DNA of 6,851 bases from Anaerolineae bacterium (lineage in GTDB: Bacteria; Chloroflexota; Anaerolineae; Anaerolineales; Villigracilaceae): the NCBI GenBank assembly GCA_003694975.1, contig RFJH01000340.1, positions 1 to 6,851 of the forward strand. The letters run 5' to 3'. The notes under the pieces are model-generated. The model had not been told where the DNA came from and ran no database searches. It saw only the letters and a program-made list of their open reading frames with translations. This document shows positions 5,817-6,851 of the stretch, piece by piece; position 1 is the first letter of the stretch; each line of letters starts with the position of its first letter. The position numbers and the translations under genes were made by a program.

Positions 5817-6569
5817 ATGAAAGTCGTTATCCTGGGATCGGCGAATTCTATCCCCGATGAAGAGCATGAGAACACATATCTTGCCATTGTGGGGGAGAAG
5901 CGCGTCGCCCTGGTGGATTGTGTGGGTAGCCCGGTTGTGCGTTTGAAGAAGGCAGGTATCCCTCTCCATGCTCTGACCGACCTGGTCCTGACTCACTTCC
6001 ATCCGGATCACGTTTCTGCCGTACCGCTTCTCTTGATGGATATGTGGTTGAGTGGCCGACGCGATTCGTTTGACATCTATGGTCTGACGTATACACTGGA
6101 CCGCCTCCAAGCAATGATGGAACTCTACGGTTGGGAATCCTGGCCAGAATTTTTCCCGACAGTACTTCACCATTTACCCGCCGATGAACTGGTGCCGGTA
6201 CTCGAAGCGGACGAGTTTCGTATCTTTTCCTCACCGGTTTGCCATTTGATTCCCACCTTGGGGTTGCGTGTGGAGTTTGCTTCCGGCAAGGTGATGGCGT
6301 ATTCTTGCGATACCGAACCATGCGAACAGGTCGTCCGCCTGGCGCAGGGAGCGGATGTGTTGATTCACGAGGCGACCGGCGCGCACGAAGGCCACACTTC
6401 TGCAGCACAGGCCGGTGAGATCGCTCAAAGAGCGGGCGCGAAGGCGCTCTACCTGATCCATTATCCCGTGGAGTTGCCGGATAAAGAGGGCCTTGTGCGC
6501 CAGGCGCAGACACGCTTTGATGGGCCGGTCGCCCTGGCGATCGATTTCCTGGAACTGGATTTCGGTTGA
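5817..6569 (+). CDS. Metallo-beta-lactamase-fold hydrolase, ribonuclease Z-like subgroup
   Basis: This is a soluble two-metal hydrolase of the MBL fold, 250 aa from the ATG at 5817. The metal ligands are all visible: HFHPDH motif as H60, H62, D64 and H65, then H143, D165 (in SCDTEP) and H215 (in LIHYPVE). The HEATGAHEGHTSAAQAG stretch (184-200), with E185 and H193, is the pattern seen in tRNase Z and arylsulfatase-like members. However, the N-terminal loop that in tRNase Z reads PTxxRN is IPDEEHENT here, no flexible arm insert is evident, and the protein is shorter than the roughly 300 aa of bacterial tRNase Z. I would call it a hydrolase of unknown substrate. GTG at 5814 is an alternative start one codon earlier; AGGTGA at 5801-5806 or GAGG at 5809-5812 can serve as ribosome site. 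The start is about 10 bases after the permease stop, so it is in the same operon. Confidence 0.88.
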   Translation: MKVVILGSANSIPDEEHENTYLAIVGEKRVALVDCVGSPVVRLKKAGIPLHALTDLVLTHFHPDHVSAVPLLLMDMWLSGRRDSFDIYGLTYTLDRLQAMMELYGWESWPEFFPTVLHHLPADELVPVLEADEFRIFSSPVCHLIPTLGLRVEFASGKVMAYSCDTEPCEQVVRLAQGADVLIHEATGAHEGHTSAAQAGEIAQRAGAKALYLIHYPVELPDKEGLVRQAQTRFDGPVALAIDFLELDFG

Positions 6570-6592
6570 TTGCTCTGGTGGTGAGAAGAATG

Positions 6593-6620
6593 AGCCCCCT
6601 GAATTGTTCAGGGGGCTTTG
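6593..6620. terminator. Rho-independent terminator between convergent genes
   Basis: AGCCCCCTGAA (6593-6603) and TTCAGGGGGCT (6607-6617) pair perfectly over 11 bases around a 3-base loop; with the innermost A-T pair open it is a 10-bp stem with a 5-base loop. On the plus strand TTTGCTT follows, and on the minus strand the stem is followed by CATTCTTCT. It lies 23 bases after the MBL stop and just beyond the stop of the minus-strand gene, so it can end transcription from both sides. Confidence 0.85.
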
Positions 6621-6621
6621 C

Positions 6622-6851
6622 TTACCATCCGATGATGAACGTTTCCCACTCTTTGTTCTCTTTCAGGTGTCGCCCGAAAATGTACATGGCGCTGGCGGGA
6701 GGCTCTGTGGGTTGCTTGAGAAGCGTCATGTGGGCCTCCTCCAGCCTCCGCCCGCCTTTGCGATGGTTGCAAGCCGGGCAGGCAGTCACCACGTTCGTCC
6801 AGGTGTGTTTGCCGCCCAGGTGGCGCGGCAGGACGTGGTCCACCGTCAGCA
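6622..6851 (-). CDS. HNH endonuclease, C-terminal part only (5' end outside the window)
   Basis: The gene runs leftwards and ends with TAA at 6622-6624; the frame is open to the right edge, so the start and N-terminus are missing. The visible part begins LTVDHVLPRHLGG, which contains the first histidine of the HNH motif (codon 6835-6837), and continues TWTNVVTACPACNHRKGGR with the central asparagine, the CPAC metal-binding cysteine pair and the last HNH histidine. The partner CxxC pair expected upstream is not visible. A tail of about 40 residues ends with tryptophan-rich EWETFIIGW. This pattern matches the widespread stand-alone HNH proteins of the McrA-like class in many bacterial genomes, whose cellular role is mostly unknown. 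A GTG codon at 6841-6843 should not be taken as the start because the domain's conserved residues already continue upstream of it. It is convergent with the MBL gene and not part of that operon. Confidence 0.85.
   Translation of the reverse strand, partial: LTVDHVLPRHLGGKHTWTNVVTACPACNHRKGGRRLEEAHMTLLKQPTEPPASAMYIFGRHLKENKEWETFIIGW

Noticed and set aside
5213..5887. 224-codon minus-strand frame opposite the SpoIIM half of the permease
   Set aside because: Its sequence is dominated by His, Gln, Arg and Pro, as expected for the reverse of a hydrophobic membrane protein; no motif is present.
5817..6569. Naming the MBL gene rnz (tRNase Z)
   Set aside because: Metal ligands match, but the PTxxRN loop and exosite arm are absent and the protein is short, so a specific tRNA-processing name is not supported.
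1..6851. CRISPR arrays, tRNA genes, insertion sequences or prophage modules
   Set aside because: I saw no regularly spaced direct repeats, transposase motifs, terminal inverted repeats or cloverleaf-like segments; coding genes fill almost the whole window.

Overview
The window looks like an ordinary piece of chromosome from a free-living, GC-rich bacterium, probably of the phylum Chloroflexota (Anaerolineae or a relative). That placement is inferred from recognisable protein sequence: the FtsK core carries a 'QPGFIEKNGG' segment and 'ALQRDLALALSAERLRIEAPVPG'-style stretches that I associate with Chloroflexota FtsK, and there is an actinobacterial/archaeal-type phosphatidylinositol-phosphate synthase beside lgt. 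No database search was possible, so the phylum is a guess from memory of these families.

Layout. Six genes run on the plus strand and one on the minus strand. From the left: (1) the 3' part of ftsK, a DNA translocase whose N-terminal membrane segments lie outside the window; (2) a CDP-alcohol phosphatidyltransferase of the phosphatidylinositol-phosphate synthase type, probably starting at a GTG; (3) lgt, prolipoprotein diacylglyceryl transferase; then a 96-base intergenic region holding a near-consensus sigma70-type promoter, an inverted repeat around its -10 box and a second hairpin that takes in the next start codon; (4) an ABC exporter ATPase of the NatA/CcmA class; (5) its permease, overlapping it by 4 bases, with an ABC-2 export half fused to a SpoIIM (DUF95) half; (6) a metallo-beta-lactamase-fold hydrolase starting about 10 bases later. 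A strong hairpin terminator closes this operon and separates it from (7), a convergent, truncated HNH endonuclease gene on the minus strand.

How the genes work together. ftsK, the phospholipid synthase and lgt are envelope and cell-cycle housekeeping genes: chromosome segregation at the septum, polar lipid head-group synthesis and lipoprotein lipidation. The second block (ATPase, permease-SpoIIM fusion, MBL hydrolase) looks like its own regulated transcription unit for an export or envelope-related function with unknown substrate. It is the only part of the window that might be a less-described system. I see no CRISPR array, tRNA, rRNA, insertion sequence, prophage gene or integration site. 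All intergenic gaps are shorter than 100 bases.
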